Shown: positions 1-8,397 of the stretch, piece after piece
How positions within the stretch are numbered: the stretch's first letter is position 1
How the letters are laid out: the number at the start of each line of letters is the position of its first letter
Assembly: GCA_002471575.1 (NCBI GenBank)
Contig: DKQG01000053.1
Location: 147,990-208,678, forward strand
Length of the DNA stretch: 60,689 bases
Reading direction: 5' to 3'
From: Alphaproteobacteria bacterium UBA7314
Lineage (GTDB): Bacteria > Pseudomonadota > Alphaproteobacteria > MPNO01 > UBA830
The notes under the pieces: model-generated
The model's database searches: none
The model's input: only the letters and a program-made list of their open reading frames with translations
Told to the model about the DNA's origin: nothing
Made by a program: the position numbers and the translations under genes

Positions 1-137
1 CCGCGAGGGAGAGAGGGCTGGTGCCGTTCAAAATAATTGCGGAATATTTATGCACAATCAATGCCCGCCTCGCTATAGCAGTTGCGCCGCGGCGTGGCGG
101 ATGGATAATGGTACGCCCACTCCAACGCGGAACGTTT

Positions 138-1145
138 ATGACTAGAATTCTCGTCACCGGCGGCGCCGGCTATGTCGGCAGTCACACCTGCAAGGCGCTC
201 AGCCAGGCAGGCATGGAACCCGTGGTGTTCGACCACCTGATATCGGGCCATGACTGGGCGGTCAAATGGGGCGATCTGGAAGTTGGCGACCTGCTCGACC
301 GTGACCGGATCGCCGAGGTGGTCGGCCGTGTGTGTCCCGAAGGGGTGATCCACTTCGCAAGCTTAACCTATGTTGGAGAATCAGTGACCGATCCGGCCAA
401 GTACTGGCACAACAACGTGACCGGTGCGATCAACCTGCTGGATGCGCTGACAGCCGCCAACGTCCCGCCGATGGTGTTTTCGTCAAGCTGCACCGTTTAC
501 GGCATGACCGATGCTGATTTCATCGCCGAAACAGTACCGGTTGCGCCAATCAATCCGTATGGTAACACCAAGCGTGCGATCGAGATCATGCTGCAGGATT
601 ACGAGGTCGCTACCGGTCTCCGCCATATCGTGCTGCGCTATTTCAACGCTGCTGGGTGCGACGCAGACGCCGAAATAGGCGAGGTGCACGAGCCCGAGAC
701 CCACCTGATACCGCTTGCCATCGCCGCCGCGGCGGGCGATCGCGCCGCGCTGAAAATCTTCGGCACGGATTACCCGACCGCCGACGGTACTTGTGTCCGC
801 GATTATATCCACGTCACTGACCTTGCGGACGCCCATGTCCGAGCTTTGCGGCAACTGCTGGATGGGGGCGGGTCCGACGTTTTCAACCTCGGAGTCGGGG
901 ACGGTTATTCCGTCCGCGAGGTGGTCGACACTGTCGGCCGCGTCGTTGGAACACCTGTTCCGGCTGAAGAAGATGCCCGGCGGCCAGGCGATCCGGCACG
1001 GTTGGTCGCCGACGCCACCCACGCGCGCGATGGCTTGGGCTGGGTGCCATCGCATTCGTCACTAGACAACATCGTCGCGACTGCGTGGAACTGGTACCAG
1101 GCACAGACGCAAATTCTGTCGCGGCCGGGCGACGGTTCGGACTGA
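138..1145 (+). CDS. galE: UDP-glucose 4-epimerase (GalE)
   Basis: This is an NAD-dependent epimerase that interconverts UDP-glucose and UDP-galactose in the cytosol. The protein has 335 aa, the usual family length. The start at 138 is chosen because the Rossmann motif GGAGYVGSH follows six residues later; the frame stays open upstream to position 21, but that extension has no family resemblance. The SSSCTVYG segment and the YGNTKRAIE segment carry the Ser/Thr and Tyr-x3-Lys catalytic elements of short-chain dehydrogenases, and RYFNAAG is the typical GalE substrate-binding stretch. It lies 4 bases before cobU on the same strand. It has no known role in B12 synthesis, so its place at the head of this block is probably an accident of operon structure. 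Family assignment is firm; substrate could be another nucleotide sugar. Confidence 0.93.
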   Translation: MTRILVTGGAGYVGSHTCKALSQAGMEPVVFDHLISGHDWAVKWGDLEVGDLLDRDRIAEVVGRVCPEGVIHFASLTYVGESVTDPAKYWHNNVTGAINLLDALTAANVPPMVFSSSCTVYGMTDADFIAETVPVAPINPYGNTKRAIEIMLQDYEVATGLRHIVLRYFNAAGCDADAEIGEVHEPETHLIPLAIAAAAGDRAALKIFGTDYPTADGTCVRDYIHVTDLADAHVRALRQLLDGGGSDVFNLGVGDGYSVREVVDTVGRVVGTPVPAEEDARRPGDPARLVADATHARDGLGWVPSHSSLDNIVATAWNWYQAQTQILSRPGDGSD

Positions 1146-1149
1146 TTTC

Positions 1150-1677
1150 ATGCTGACCGCGAAATCCACCTTCGTGCTCGGCGGCGCGTCGTCCGGTAAA
1201 AGTGCCTACGCCGAGGAATTGACGATGAAACTGCCCGGCGCGCCGGTTTATCTCGCCACCGCGCAGGGCTTCGACGACGAAATGATCGACAAAATCGCCG
1301 CTCATCGCCGGCGCCGCGGCGGCGGCTGGACGACGGTAGAGGAACCTTACGACTTGCCCGCCGCCATCGCCGAACACGGCATTGCCGATACGGTCCTGCT
1401 GGTCGACTGCCTGACCCTGTGGCTGACCAATATCATGTCGGTGGAACGGGACATCCCGAACGAGACTGACGCGCTGATCGCCTCCATTGGGAATGTGCAG
1501 GGGCGCATCGTCCTGGTGTCGAACGAGCTTGGCCTTGGTCTCGTACCCGGCGACGAGCTCAGCCGTCGTTTCCGCAACCTGCACGGCAATCTGAATCAGG
1601 CGGTTGCCGCGTCTGTAGACCGTGCTGTGCTCGTCGCTGCCGGTCTGCCGCTGACCCTTAAAGGTGTATCGGATTGA
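1150..1677 (+). CDS. cobU: Bifunctional adenosylcobinamide kinase / adenosylcobinamide-phosphate guanylyltransferase
   Basis: This enzyme (called CobP in the aerobic literature) phosphorylates adenosylcobinamide and then transfers GMP to it, making AdoCbi-GDP in the nucleotide-loop branch of B12 synthesis. The P-loop GGASSGKSAYAE is at the N-terminus. The segment IAAHRRRRGGGWTTVEEP holds the His that becomes guanylylated in the family. LLVDCLTLWLTN is the conserved Walker-B-like stretch. The length of 175 aa is normal. Its stop TGA overlaps the TTG start of the next gene, so the two are probably translationally coupled. Confidence 0.95.
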   Translation: MLTAKSTFVLGGASSGKSAYAEELTMKLPGAPVYLATAQGFDDEMIDKIAAHRRRRGGGWTTVEEPYDLPAAIAEHGIADTVLLVDCLTLWLTNIMSVERDIPNETDALIASIGNVQGRIVLVSNELGLGLVPGDELSRRFRNLHGNLNQAVAASVDRAVLVAAGLPLTLKGVSD

Positions 1678-2660
1678 TCGGCGTTTATCACGGGGGAGAT
1701 TTGGCGGCCGCGACGCGGGAATTTGGAGATCCGGCCGACGGGTGGGTCGATCTCAGCACTGGCATCAATCCGTGTCCGTGGCCGGTTCCGGCGGCCGCAC
1801 TGGACAGCCTAAACCGGCTGCCCGATAGCGGCCAGATAGCGACATTGTGCCAAGCTGCCGCTGCCGCCTACGGCATCGGGGATGCAACGCGCGTTGCCTG
1901 CGGTCCCGGCAGCCAGGCACTGATCCAGTGGCTGCCGCGCCTGCGCGCTCCGTGCCGGGTCGCCGTTGTCGCCCCGACCTACGGTGAACATGCCCCGACG
2001 TGGCAGGCAGCGGGACACGAGGTGTTCGAAACCGCTGACCTGCCCGATGCGTCCGACTGCGATGTCGCGGTTCTCACACGGCCGAACAATCCTGACGGCA
2101 GCATGGTTGATGCCGGGGATATGGCGGCACTGGCCTTGGCGATGGCGAGAAAGGGCGGGACGCTGGTTGTTGACGAGGCCTTTGCCGACCTTGAGCGCGG
2201 TCCCTCGGTGGCGGCGTCGGTTCCCGCCGGTATGATCGCGCTGCGGTCTTTTGGCAAATTCTACGGACTACCGGGGCTTCGGCTTGGCTTTGTCGTCTCC
2301 GATCCCGTGACAGCCGCGGCGCTGGCCGCCGCGCTTGGACCTTGGCCGGTATCTTCGCTCGCTGCCGATATCGGCGCCGAGGCATTGGCGGATACGGGCT
2401 GGCAAGCGGCGACGCGGGACAAACTGCGGCGCTCGGCGGCCCGCCTGGACGGCTTGCTTGCGGGTGCGGGACTGGAAGTTCTCGGCGGCACTGATCTGTT
2501 CCGGCTGGCCGCCTTGGACGACGCGGCTAGCACTCACCAGCGCCTCGGCCGAGCCGGTCTTTATACCCGCCGGTTTCCCGAAAATCCCGGCTTGCTGCGT
2601 TTCGGTCTGCCGGGTAGCCAAACCGATTGGGATCGCCTTGAGAAGGCACTGAAGCCGTGA
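1674..2660 (+). CDS. cobD: L-threonine-O-3-phosphate decarboxylase (CobD; CobC in the aerobic nomenclature)
   Basis: This is a PLP-dependent fold-type I enzyme that makes (R)-1-aminopropan-2-ol phosphate, the linker joining the corrin ring to the lower ligand. It has 328 aa. The N-terminal YHGGDLAAA and DLSTGINPCPWP segments are typical of the CobD/CobC subgroup of aminotransferases. RPNNPDGSM is the PLP-phosphate and substrate region. The Lys in RSFGKFYGLPGLRLGF is the Schiff-base lysine. The start is TTG, overlapping the cobU stop as TTGA. The stop overlaps the next gene's GTG start. It is cytosolic and part of the forward block with cobU. Confidence 0.93.
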   Translation: MIGVYHGGDLAAATREFGDPADGWVDLSTGINPCPWPVPAAALDSLNRLPDSGQIATLCQAAAAAYGIGDATRVACGPGSQALIQWLPRLRAPCRVAVVAPTYGEHAPTWQAAGHEVFETADLPDASDCDVAVLTRPNNPDGSMVDAGDMAALALAMARKGGTLVVDEAFADLERGPSVAASVPAGMIALRSFGKFYGLPGLRLGFVVSDPVTAAALAAALGPWPVSSLAADIGAEALADTGWQAATRDKLRRSAARLDGLLAGAGLEVLGGTDLFRLAALDDAASTHQRLGRAGLYTRRFPENPGLLRFGLPGSQTDWDRLEKALKP

Positions 2661-3262
2661 ACGCTCAGGCGACCGAATGGTGGCTGGTCCGGCATGCGCC
2701 GACCATCAATCCCGACAAGGCGGTCTACGGGGTGCTCGATTTCGATATTCACATGCCGCCGCCAGAAACTTTCGAGGCGCTGTCAAGCATCCTGCCCGAG
2801 AACCCGGTCTGGATGGTCTCGCATTTATCGCGTACGCGGAAAACGTTGGACGGCATTCTTGCAGCCCGTGGTCACGATACAGCTAAAATCCATGTCGAGG
2901 AGCGTTTCGGCGAACAGAACTTTGGCGACTGGGAAGGCCGCCCTAGCGCCGATGTCTGGGCTGAAATCCGCGAGGCTGATAAATCCTGGCCGGCTGATAT
3001 CCGCCCGCCCGGCGGTGAAACGTTTTCGGAAGTCGCCGGTCGGGTGCAGGAGGCGGCGCTGTACTGGTCGGAAAGACTGGCCGGACGCACCGTGGTTGCC
3101 GTCATCCATGCCGGCAGCATCCGGGGGTTTCTGTCCGCGGCCATGGGTGGCGCGCCGGCTGAGGCGTTGTCCTATTCGGTGGAAACCCTGTCGGTCACAC
3201 GATGCGACCATCTGGGGCTGGAAAGCTGGCGGGTGAACTTTGTCAACCGGCTGGCGCGTTAG
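2657..3262 (+). CDS. Histidine phosphatase family protein, probable alpha-ribazole phosphatase
   Basis: This 201-aa phosphoglycerate-mutase-like phosphatase has the catalytic motif as VRHAPT near residue 12 (RHA instead of the commoner RHG) and the second His in VIHAGSIRG. Its likely role is removal of the 5'-phosphate from alpha-ribazole phosphate or from cobalamin phosphate at the end of the nucleotide loop, as for CobC of enteric bacteria. The function is inferred from position: it follows cobU and cobD with a four-base GTGA overlap and faces cobS. The sequence alone shows only the superfamily. The start codon is GTG. Confidence 0.8.
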   Translation: MNAQATEWWLVRHAPTINPDKAVYGVLDFDIHMPPPETFEALSSILPENPVWMVSHLSRTRKTLDGILAARGHDTAKIHVEERFGEQNFGDWEGRPSADVWAEIREADKSWPADIRPPGGETFSEVAGRVQEAALYWSERLAGRTVVAVIHAGSIRGFLSAAMGGAPAEALSYSVETLSVTRCDHLGLESWRVNFVNRLAR

Positions 3263-3314
3263 GTAGGATCCTCTTATGCGGCTTCGCACCGGACCTGTTT
3301 GAGTTGAAGATAAA

Positions 3315-4088
3315 CTAGGCCGCGACCGTCACTGCACTCGCGATCACCGCCAGGGCGAACAGCTCCGCTACCTGCTGCGAGGCGCCGAGTACGTCGCCGT
3401 TGTAGCCCCCCAGGTTGCGCTGCGCGAACCAACCGATCAGCGCCGCACCAAATGCGGCCCCGATGAGGCAGCCCAGCCAGTCGGCGGGAGCTGCCAGCAT
3501 GGTCACGATCACGGCGATCAGCAACGCGCCGCCCCATCCGCTGGCAGTCGGCGTTCCAGCGCCTGCGGCAAGGCCGTCGGCCTTGGCAGGCTGGCTGAAC
3601 GCCATCACCAGCGGCATCATGCCACGGCTGACCGCACAGGCGGCGACAAGCGCGCCGAGGACGAAGGCTGGGTCGCCGATTGTTGAGATGGCGGCTGCGC
3701 GCCCGGCTGCCGACACGATCAGGGCGATGGCCCCATACGCGCCGATACGGCTGTCCGACATGATCGCCAGGCGCTTTTCCGGATCCGGGCCTCCCCAGAT
3801 ACCATCCGCCAGATCGGCCAGCCCGTCTTCATGTAGGCCGCCGGTTGCCACGATCAGGGCAACGGTTGCGAACAGCGCGGAGATCGTGACTGGCAGTTCG
3901 AGCAGATCGCATAGGATGTACACGGCGCCGCCCAGGGTCGCGACGAGGATACCGGCAACCGGAAATGCCCACATCGCGTTTGCCAGTGGGCGTTCCGCTG
4001 CGGCCGGCCAGCCGGGGGCCGGAAACCGGGTCAGGAAAACGATGCTGACATAGATATCTTTGAGAAGGCTCTTGTCCGATGCTGTCAT
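3315..4088 (-). CDS. cobS: Adenosylcobinamide-GDP ribazoletransferase (cobalamin-5'-phosphate synthase)
   Basis: This integral membrane enzyme (CobV in the aerobic nomenclature; not the CobS subunit of cobaltochelatase) joins AdoCbi-GDP to alpha-ribazole or its phosphate. The 257-aa product has several hydrophobic segments. FLTRFPAPGWP near the N-terminus and the acidic stretch GGLHEDGLADLADGIWGG with following ERRLAIMSDSRIGAYG-like sequence are the family hallmark. The C-terminus contains RNLGGYNGDVLGASQQVAEL. It is convergent with the phosphatase gene and divergent from cobT, so its promoter must lie within or next to the 5' end of cobT. Confidence 0.95.
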   Translation of the reverse strand: MTASDKSLLKDIYVSIVFLTRFPAPGWPAAAERPLANAMWAFPVAGILVATLGGAVYILCDLLELPVTISALFATVALIVATGGLHEDGLADLADGIWGGPDPEKRLAIMSDSRIGAYGAIALIVSAAGRAAAISTIGDPAFVLGALVAACAVSRGMMPLVMAFSQPAKADGLAAGAGTPTASGWGGALLIAVIVTMLAAPADWLGCLIGAAFGAALIGWFAQRNLGGYNGDVLGASQQVAELFALAVIASAVTVAA

Positions 4089-4147
4089 CCCGTCTCCGAA
4101 GTGTTATCTGTGTACGCCGCAATAATCGCTTCATTGGAGCTTTGATT

Positions 4148-5152
4148 TTGGACTACCCGGACATAGCCCGACAACTTGAAAATATGCCGCAGCTGGATGA
4201 CACGGCGGCGGCCAGGGTATCCGGCCGGGAGGCCAACCTAACGAAGCCAGCCGGATCGCTCGGGCGCCTGGAAGATCTTTCCGCCTGGTGTGCCGCCTGG
4301 CAGGGGGCTTACCCGCCCAGACTCGATACGATCCAGATATTGGTGTTTGCCGGCAATCATGGCGTCACGGCCCAGGGCGTGTCGGCGTTCCCGCCGGAAG
4401 TGACGCATCAGATGGTTGCCAATTTTGCCGCCGGGGGCGCGGCCATCAATCACCTTGCCGCGGCTCAGGGGGCCAACCTCCGCGTGATTGACCTCGATCT
4501 CGATTCGCCGACTGCGGATTTCACGCAGGCATCCGCGATGTCAAAAGAAGACTGTGCCGCGGCGTTCACCGCCGGGTTCGAGGCGCCCGATGCGTCTGCC
4601 GATGTGCTGATCGTCGGCGAGATGGGGATCGGTAATACCACCGCGGCGGCGGCCCTGTCCTGCGCGTTATTCGGTGGCGAGGCGGCGGACTGGACAGGTC
4701 CGGGCACCGGGCTGGACGCGGCAGGGATCGCGGCCAAAACCCGGGCGGTGGCGGCGGCGATGGAACTGCATGGCAACGACTTCGGCGATCCGGTGGAAGC
4801 GCTGCGCCGCGTCGGCGGGCGCGAGCTGGCGGCTATGGCCGGTGCAGTGCTGGCCGCACGGCATAACCGGGTGCCGGTGATCCTCGACGGATTCGTGGCA
4901 ACGGCGGCGGTCGCGGTGCTTGAACGTGCGGTGCCGGGTGCGCTCGATCACTGCGTCGCCGGGCACGTATCGGGCGAGCCGGGACACCGACTGCTGCTCG
5001 AAAAGCTTGGCAAGGAACCGTTACTTGATCTCGGCATGCGCCTCGGCGAGGCATCCGGCGCGGTAGTCGCTTTGGGTGTGCTGAGCTGCGCGCTGGCCGC
5101 GCATAACGGCATGGCGACGTTCGAGGAAGCCTTGGTAAGCCGCGAAGGCTAG
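4148..5152 (+). CDS. cobT: Nicotinate-nucleotide--dimethylbenzimidazole phosphoribosyltransferase
   Basis: This enzyme (CobU in the aerobic nomenclature) makes alpha-ribazole phosphate from nicotinate mononucleotide and the lower-ligand base. The start is placed at TTG 4148 (334 aa) because a GGAG lies about 8 bases upstream and family members begin at this point. The open frame reaches back to 4079, but that extension overlaps the divergent cobS start. Visible family motifs are KPAGSLGRLEDL, VFAGNHGVTAQGVSAFP, the EMGIGNTTAAAAL segment, and GHVSGEPGH with the C-terminal LGMRLGEASGA. It is a cytosolic enzyme. It is divergent from cobS and convergent with cbtA. Confidence 0.93.
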   Translation: MDYPDIARQLENMPQLDDTAAARVSGREANLTKPAGSLGRLEDLSAWCAAWQGAYPPRLDTIQILVFAGNHGVTAQGVSAFPPEVTHQMVANFAAGGAAINHLAAAQGANLRVIDLDLDSPTADFTQASAMSKEDCAAAFTAGFEAPDASADVLIVGEMGIGNTTAAAALSCALFGGEAADWTGPGTGLDAAGIAAKTRAVAAAMELHGNDFGDPVEALRRVGGRELAAMAGAVLAARHNRVPVILDGFVATAAVAVLERAVPGALDHCVAGHVSGEPGHRLLLEKLGKEPLLDLGMRLGEASGAVVALGVLSCALAAHNGMATFEEALVSREG

Positions 5153-5276
5153 GAATCTAGCGCAAAAAATTACACCGTGGAACGAGGCGTCTGCCCCTCA
5201 TCGCGAGGTCAGCTTTTGATTTGGTCTCTGCGAAGCGGATAGAGCGGAGAACCGCCTAGAAGAACTCGGCGCTTTT

Positions 5277-6014
5277 CTAGCCTTCTTCTCCAACGAAACG
5301 ATTCCAGAATGTTCCGGCCAGCCAGCCGGTGATGCACCAGAATACGGCGGCCGTCACCAGCGACGCGGAAACGAAATGGGCTGCCAGCTCCGGCGGTACG
5401 GGTCCTCCCAGACGATCCGGGACCGGCGCACCGATCAGATGCGGCAGGGCGATTAGCGCGACTCCGCCGACGGCCCACGCGGCGCCGCTTCGGAAGATCA
5501 TCGCCCACATGCCGGCGCCCGTTAGTGCCACGCAGAGGAACCACCACAATTGCCTGTCCGTCAGTTCAGCCGCCATCGCGCCTGGAACTTCAGGCGGCAA
5601 GCCCAGCGCAGGCGCCAGGCTGATGATTGCGAATCCGCCAAGTCCCCAAAGAACCCCGGTCCGACCGATTATCTGCCGTCCCGACAGCGCGAAACAGGCT
5701 GTCAGGATCAGCGAGAAACCTACGCCTGTCAGAACATTAGCCAGCGACGTGTACATCGTGCGCTCAAGGCCTTCCCGTGGCCCCCACGCCTCGTCCTCGC
5801 CGGCCGCGGCGGCCGCCTTGTCACCGTGCGCGAATGCTGGCGACACTAGGGTAATGCCCTTCTTCAGGGTGCCGTGTTTGTCATGATCGCCGCCACCCTC
5901 GAAGGTCTCGGCCTGCAGGATGATGGGTGTCGTGGTGAAGTGTTGCACCACAGATATTGCCGCCCCGCCGAGAACCCCGGCGAGCATGGCGGTATAGAAA
6001 ATCCGCCTGAACAT
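5277..6014 (-). CDS. cbtA: CbtA-family cobalt transporter subunit
   Basis: This 245-aa membrane protein has about five to six hydrophobic segments. It begins with the N-terminal FRRIFYTAMLAGVLGG stretch seen in CbtA, followed by a soluble stretch with acidic and His residues (GGGDHDKHG). CbtA works with CbtB in predicted cobalt uptake, a family known mainly from its association with B12 riboswitches. It lies 14 bases downstream of cbtB on the same strand and is covered by the minus-strand cobalamin riboswitch further upstream. It ends convergent with cobT. The transport direction and metal are inferred from family and context. Confidence 0.9.
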   Translation of the reverse strand: MFRRIFYTAMLAGVLGGAAISVVQHFTTTPIILQAETFEGGGDHDKHGTLKKGITLVSPAFAHGDKAAAAAGEDEAWGPREGLERTMYTSLANVLTGVGFSLILTACFALSGRQIIGRTGVLWGLGGFAIISLAPALGLPPEVPGAMAAELTDRQLWWFLCVALTGAGMWAMIFRSGAAWAVGGVALIALPHLIGAPVPDRLGGPVPPELAAHFVSASLVTAAVFWCITGWLAGTFWNRFVGEEG

Positions 6015-6028
6015 AGCTGTTTACCTTA

Positions 6029-6211
6029 TCAGTGACAGGGGAACGCGAAAGAATGTCTCGTGTCGTGCGCGGCATTATGGATCGTGTCCGAATTCGCGAA
6101 GCCGGTGCCAAGTACCAGAAACGCGCCAAGCGAAAGCGCAAGCACCGCTGGTGCAAGTACATCCGACAATGCGTAGGCATTAACGGCTGAATTATTTGTC
6201 TGCTGGGTCAT
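6029..6211 (-). CDS. cbtB: CbtB-family cobalt transporter subunit
   Basis: This 60-aa protein has one transmembrane segment (VLAPAVLALSLGAFLVLGTGFA) and a C-terminal metal-binding tail with His residues, HNAAHDTRHSFAFPCH, which is the CbtB signature. It probably anchors or delivers cobalt to CbtA. The start at 6211 has a GGGAGA ribosome-binding site just upstream on the minus strand. It is the first gene of the cbtBA unit and lies about 270 bases downstream of the riboswitch aptamer. Confidence 0.92.
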   Translation of the reverse strand: MTQQTNNSAVNAYALSDVLAPAVLALSLGAFLVLGTGFANSDTIHNAAHDTRHSFAFPCH

Positions 6212-6480
6212 TATGATTTCTCCCGTTGAGGTATTTTATGCCTATAAGACGGTGCGGTTACAACCCCTGTAGCAACTTCTTCAACATTCGATCGCGTGGG
6301 CGGCCAGTATTCCCAGAATGCGGGTTTCGGTCGCGCCTTCCTCCTACACCTTCCACCCAAGGTCGCCAACAGGGTCGAGACTCGAATACCTCGCCGCCGC
6401 GCCTGAGCAAATTTGGATGAAAGGCCACTAAGGCCGAAGAAATTATGCAACCGCATCGGAACACATCCCGCGCATTGTAT

Positions 6481-6645
6481 CCGGCAGCAGTTAGCCTGGC
6501 TTGCGGGCGTTGAGCGGCGGACCGCCTTCCCGGTTTCTAAGTGGCATTCGGCCCGGTGTTTGCCGTGCACAGTTCCGGCGGCAGCCCCGAATTTGGCATC
6601 GACGACTTCGTCGACCCCGCACCGAGTTCTCTGTGCTTCCTTTTA
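6481..6645 (-). promoter_or_regulatory. Cobalamin riboswitch upstream of cbtBA
   Basis: Read on the minus strand, the segment carries the conserved cobalamin aptamer blocks in order: GGGGCTGCCGCCGGAACTGT, then GAATGCCACT, ACCGGGAAGGC, and GCCCGCAAGCCAGG near the 3' end. The last block continues as CTAACTGCTGCCGG, which departs from the usual GAGACCTGCC, so the 3' part is a variant. Ligand-bound folding would be expected to lower cbtBA expression. Between the aptamer and cbtB (6212-6480) there are roughly 270 bases with no gene recognised; this is probably the expression platform and leader. Boundaries are approximate. Confidence 0.82.
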
Positions 6646-6726
6646 GAGATCACCGGTCAATCGCTGAACCTTGAAACGGTATTACCATCGATGTCAATCG
6701 TATCATATGGGAATTTCCGGTCTGGC

Positions 6727-7485
6727 TCAGCTTTTCGGCTGGATCCTATATCCCAGCCGGTAAAACAGAGCGACCGCCGCGAACGAAAACACCATGACGG
6801 GGCCCGCCGGAAGGTCGCGCAATGCTGCAACGGTAATACCGATCAGAACCGCCAGTGCGCCCGAGATCATCGCCGCCGCGGTCTTGCGACTGTTCGTCGT
6901 GTTCACGGCCAGCGCCGGCAGGATCAGGCTGGCAAAGACGACGTAAACCCCAACAAGCTGCACGGACGCCGTAACGACCAATGCGAACAGCACGAAAAAT
7001 CCGAGTCCCGACCGAGCCCGCGGCACACTGAACCAGATTGCCAATGCGGCTGCGTAGAGCGGCAGGAAAGCGAGAATTTCCGACCAGGAAATAAAAAGTA
7101 TCTGGCCGGAGAGAATGTGCTGGATCTCCTCTCCGCCCTGCGGGTGGTCGGCGAGCGCCAGCAGTACCGCCGACGCGGCAAGAATAAAGCACGACCCGAT
7201 GATCGCTTCCTGCTCTTCCGGGACGACCCGCTCGACCCAGCGGAAAAAAGCCGCGGCGCCAAGCGCCGCGATACCCGCGGCGATCTGCGTCTGGCTCCAT
7301 GAAGGTTCGTGCAACAACAGCGCCGTCAGCACCACGCAAAGGCCGGCGATCTGCGCAATCGCCAGATCGATAAAAATGATGCCGCGCCGCAGGACTTCGA
7401 TGCCCAGAACACTGTGGATCAGCGCGATCGCCAGCCCCGCGACTGTGGCCGGCAGCACGATGTCAAACGCTTCAAGACCCTGCAT
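6727..7485 (-). CDS. znuB: Zinc-type metal ABC transporter permease (ABC-3 family, ZnuB-like)
   Basis: This 252-aa protein has about seven to eight transmembrane segments and the ABC-3 family pattern: SVLGIEVLRRGIIFIDLAIAQ near residue 30 and a QLVGVYVVFASLILPALA stretch near residue 170. It forms the membrane channel of a zinc (or related divalent metal) importer. Its start overlaps the end of the binding-protein gene by 14 bases, so the two are coupled. No ATP-binding subunit gene is present nearby. Zinc specificity is inferred from the Zur-like box at the head of the unit. Confidence 0.9.
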   Translation of the reverse strand: MQGLEAFDIVLPATVAGLAIALIHSVLGIEVLRRGIIFIDLAIAQIAGLCVVLTALLLHEPSWSQTQIAAGIAALGAAAFFRWVERVVPEEQEAIIGSCFILAASAVLLALADHPQGGEEIQHILSGQILFISWSEILAFLPLYAAALAIWFSVPRARSGLGFFVLFALVVTASVQLVGVYVVFASLILPALAVNTTNSRKTAAAMISGALAVLIGITVAALRDLPAGPVMVFSFAAVALFYRLGYRIQPKS

Positions 7486-8389
7486 GCGCTCCTTCTAGCA
7501 AGGTTATCGTGCGGTCGAAAAGATTGATCAGTGCGCCTGCCGGTGCATTTCTCTCCACCGTGTAGGGCAGTTCCACCTGTGGAATGCCGGTCTTGGCAGA
7601 TAACCAGTCGGCCCCGTCCGACGGATCGTAAGGTGCCCGCAAAATGGTTTTCACGTTGACCGATTTCGCCGTCCGAAGAAGCCCGTTCAGATGGGACACC
7701 GTTGGCGGAATGCCGGGTTTCACCTCAAGCGTAGCGACCTCTTTCAGCCCCATCCAGTCGAATAAATAAGAAAACGACTTGTGGTGCACGATCACCGGCA
7801 TGCCTGACAGTTTTGCCGTGCGATGTTTCCAGCGGTCCATCGCCGCGCGCCAGGATTTGCTGAACGACGCCATGCGGTTCCGGTAATGGGCCGCGTTTTC
7901 CGGGTCCAGCGCCATCATGCGCTTACCCAGTTCGGTGGCGATTATCAGAATATTTTCCGGATTCAGATGCACATGTGGATTGCCGCCCGGGTGCACGTCG
8001 CCCAAGCTGCGGTCCACCACAGCCGGTTTTTCCAGAACGGGCACCTGCTCCGCCGCCATCAGATGGCCGGTCGTGCCGGGCTGTACCCCCGCGCGGGCGC
8101 CCCGCTGCAACAGCAACGGCAGCCATCCGACTTCGAGGTCCGCACCCGAGCAGAAAACCATATCCGCGCGGCGGATACGCGCGATCAGGCTCGGCTTCGC
8201 GCGAATATGATGTGGATCCTGTCGGGCGTGGGTCGCGGAATAGGCATCTACCTTGTCGCCGCCCACATCACGGGCAAGCGCCGCCCATTCAGGCTCGCAG
8301 GCAAAAACTTTCAGGTCTGCCGCGGCGGGGGATGAAAAGGTCACCCCCCACACGGCAAGCAACAACGCTAAGGTTGTTTTTCGCATCAC
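7472..8389 (-). CDS. znuA: Zinc-type ABC transporter substrate-binding protein (ZnuA-like)
   Basis: This is a 305-aa periplasmic binding protein of the cluster A-I metal family. The N-terminus TTLALLLAVWGVTF with SSPAAA is a Sec signal peptide. Candidate metal ligands are His in QDPHHIRAKPS, His in GGNPHVHLNP, His in VIVHHKSFSYLF and Asp in PYDPSDGADWL near the C-terminus. The long His-rich loop of many ZnuA proteins is absent. The gene lies 8 bases after the porin-like gene and overlaps the permease gene. It may instead bind manganese or cobalt, but the Zur-like box favours zinc. Confidence 0.9.
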   Translation of the reverse strand: MMRKTTLALLLAVWGVTFSSPAAADLKVFACEPEWAALARDVGGDKVDAYSATHARQDPHHIRAKPSLIARIRRADMVFCSGADLEVGWLPLLLQRGARAGVQPGTTGHLMAAEQVPVLEKPAVVDRSLGDVHPGGNPHVHLNPENILIIATELGKRMMALDPENAAHYRNRMASFSKSWRAAMDRWKHRTAKLSGMPVIVHHKSFSYLFDWMGLKEVATLEVKPGIPPTVSHLNGLLRTAKSVNVKTILRAPYDPSDGADWLSAKTGIPQVELPYTVERNAPAGALINLFDRTITLLEGAHAGS

Positions 8390-8397
8390 GGCGGTTC

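Noticed and set aside
3262..3315. A further copy of the hairpin loop motif (GGATCCTCTTATG) behind the phosphatase gene
   Set aside because: Only the loop-like bases match; there are no pairing arms.
6260..6400. tRNA-like T-loop (TTCGAGTC) on the minus strand in the cbtB leader
   Set aside because: The flanking bases do not form a T-stem and no acceptor or anticodon arm can be built around it.
6541..7302. Long forward open frame across the riboswitch and the permease gene
   Set aside because: It is antisense to znuB and to the cobalamin riboswitch; its composition is that of the shadow of a GC-rich gene.
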